Shown one piece after another: positions 26,702 to 27,097 of a stretch of DNA of 27,097 nt. The position numbers were made by a program, and so were the translations under genes. The DNA lies in assembly GCA_009103225.1 (NCBI GenBank), contig RHPI01002955.1:1-27097 (forward strand). Reading direction: 5' to 3'. The stretch's first letter is position 1, and each line of letters opens with the position of its first letter. The notes under the pieces were generated by a model. It was not told where the DNA came from. It was given only the letters and a program-made list of their open reading frames with translations, and searched no databases. This DNA comes from Chlorokybus atmophyticus. Lineage: Eukaryota > Streptophyta > Chlorokybophyceae > Chlorokybales > Chlorokybaceae.

Positions 26702-27097
26702 TGTAACAGTCAAGGCCAAATTCTGTGATTTTCATGGCCGTTTTAGGCCTTATTTGTAAGGTACATGTTTTTAATGACTTGTGGCGGATATCGGCGAGTT
26801 ATGAGTCTGCCGCGGATATCGACCGGGGCCCCAAGACCAGTCCGGAAGGTGCCAGAAAACGGAGGGCCAGTCGACAAGGGCTCGACCAGATTTCTGGAAG
26901 GACCTGGCGCCAAGTAGTATAACTTGACCATATGAGCAGCAAATTAGGAGATCTTTGGTGCGTTGGAAAGGTCTAGAAGTGTACTACAAGATTCTGCAAT
27001 AATATCTTAGCTTCTAGTTCCGTCTAGCGCTAGAATCGTCTAGACAGTAGCATGTGCAGACTGGTAGGTATAAAAGTGACATTCTACAATTTGCAAT
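26702..27097 (+). repeat. Third copy of the gypsy LTR, cut by the window end
   Basis: It starts TGTAACAG like the other two LTRs and matches their first 396 bp in the same orientation, including the TATA box (27069-27076). I count five differences from the 19408 LTR, several private to this copy, so it marks a separate insertion. Whether it is a solo LTR or the start of another full element lies outside the window. Confidence 0.93.

Noticed and set aside
26486-26728. Independent 80-codon gene before the third LTR
   Set aside because: It is better read as the frameshifted tail of the OTU gene: its Pro-rich composition matches, and the frame change falls in a short T run near 26442.

Overview
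This is a repeat-dominated stretch of a eukaryotic nuclear genome. I read it as plant-lineage, probably a streptophyte alga or land plant. The support is a Ty1/copia family and a chromodomain Ty3/gypsy family side by side, a gypsy primer-binding site of the plant type (TGGTATCGGAGC), and genes built from many short exons with GT-AG or GC-AG introns of roughly 50-240 bp. The species cannot be fixed from sequence alone.

Layout. 1-118 is an unassigned GC-rich flank. 119-7854 is a head-to-tail tandem of one copia family: a 5'-truncated internal fragment (119-2800), a shared LTR (2801-3202), a full internal region with an uninterrupted 1293-codon gag-pol (3526-7407), and a second LTR (7453-7854). 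The two internal regions align without indels at a constant offset of 4652 bp. Neither looks fully competent. The truncated copy has a nonsense codon in integrase and a Asp-to-Asn change in reverse transcriptase. The intact reading frame has an Asp-to-Tyr change at the probable first RNase H catalytic residue.

The copia LTR abuts 7855-13525, a decayed minus-strand gene with well over ten short exons, several in-frame stops and frameshifts. It encodes a protein I do not recognise. Its introns carry palindromic and satellite-like repeats, and a strong 60-bp hairpin lies just upstream of its probable 5' end.

14033-20079 is a full-length, apparently young chromodomain gypsy element: 672-bp LTRs with 4 differences, and a perfect 5-bp target duplication ATCAT. 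Its coding region is broken into gag, protease and RT-RNase H-integrase-chromodomain frames, with a nonsense codon in gag and a defective zinc knuckle.

20085-21926 is AT-rich and apparently gene-free, but holds a 53-bp minisatellite. 21927-23895 (minus) and 24229-26701 (plus) are a divergently arranged pair of multi-exon genes about 330 bp apart. The minus gene is unrecognised, with seven exons and one 2-bp frameshift. The plus gene encodes an OTU-type cysteine protease domain and carries a stop and two frameshifts. A third gypsy LTR (26702 to the window end) cuts the OTU gene short.

The window reads as host or DNA-transposon-derived genes that decayed and were bracketed by retrotransposons. 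The most unusual parts are the divergent OTU/unknown gene pair, the unknown large pseudogene, and the mutually complementary lesions in the copia tandem.
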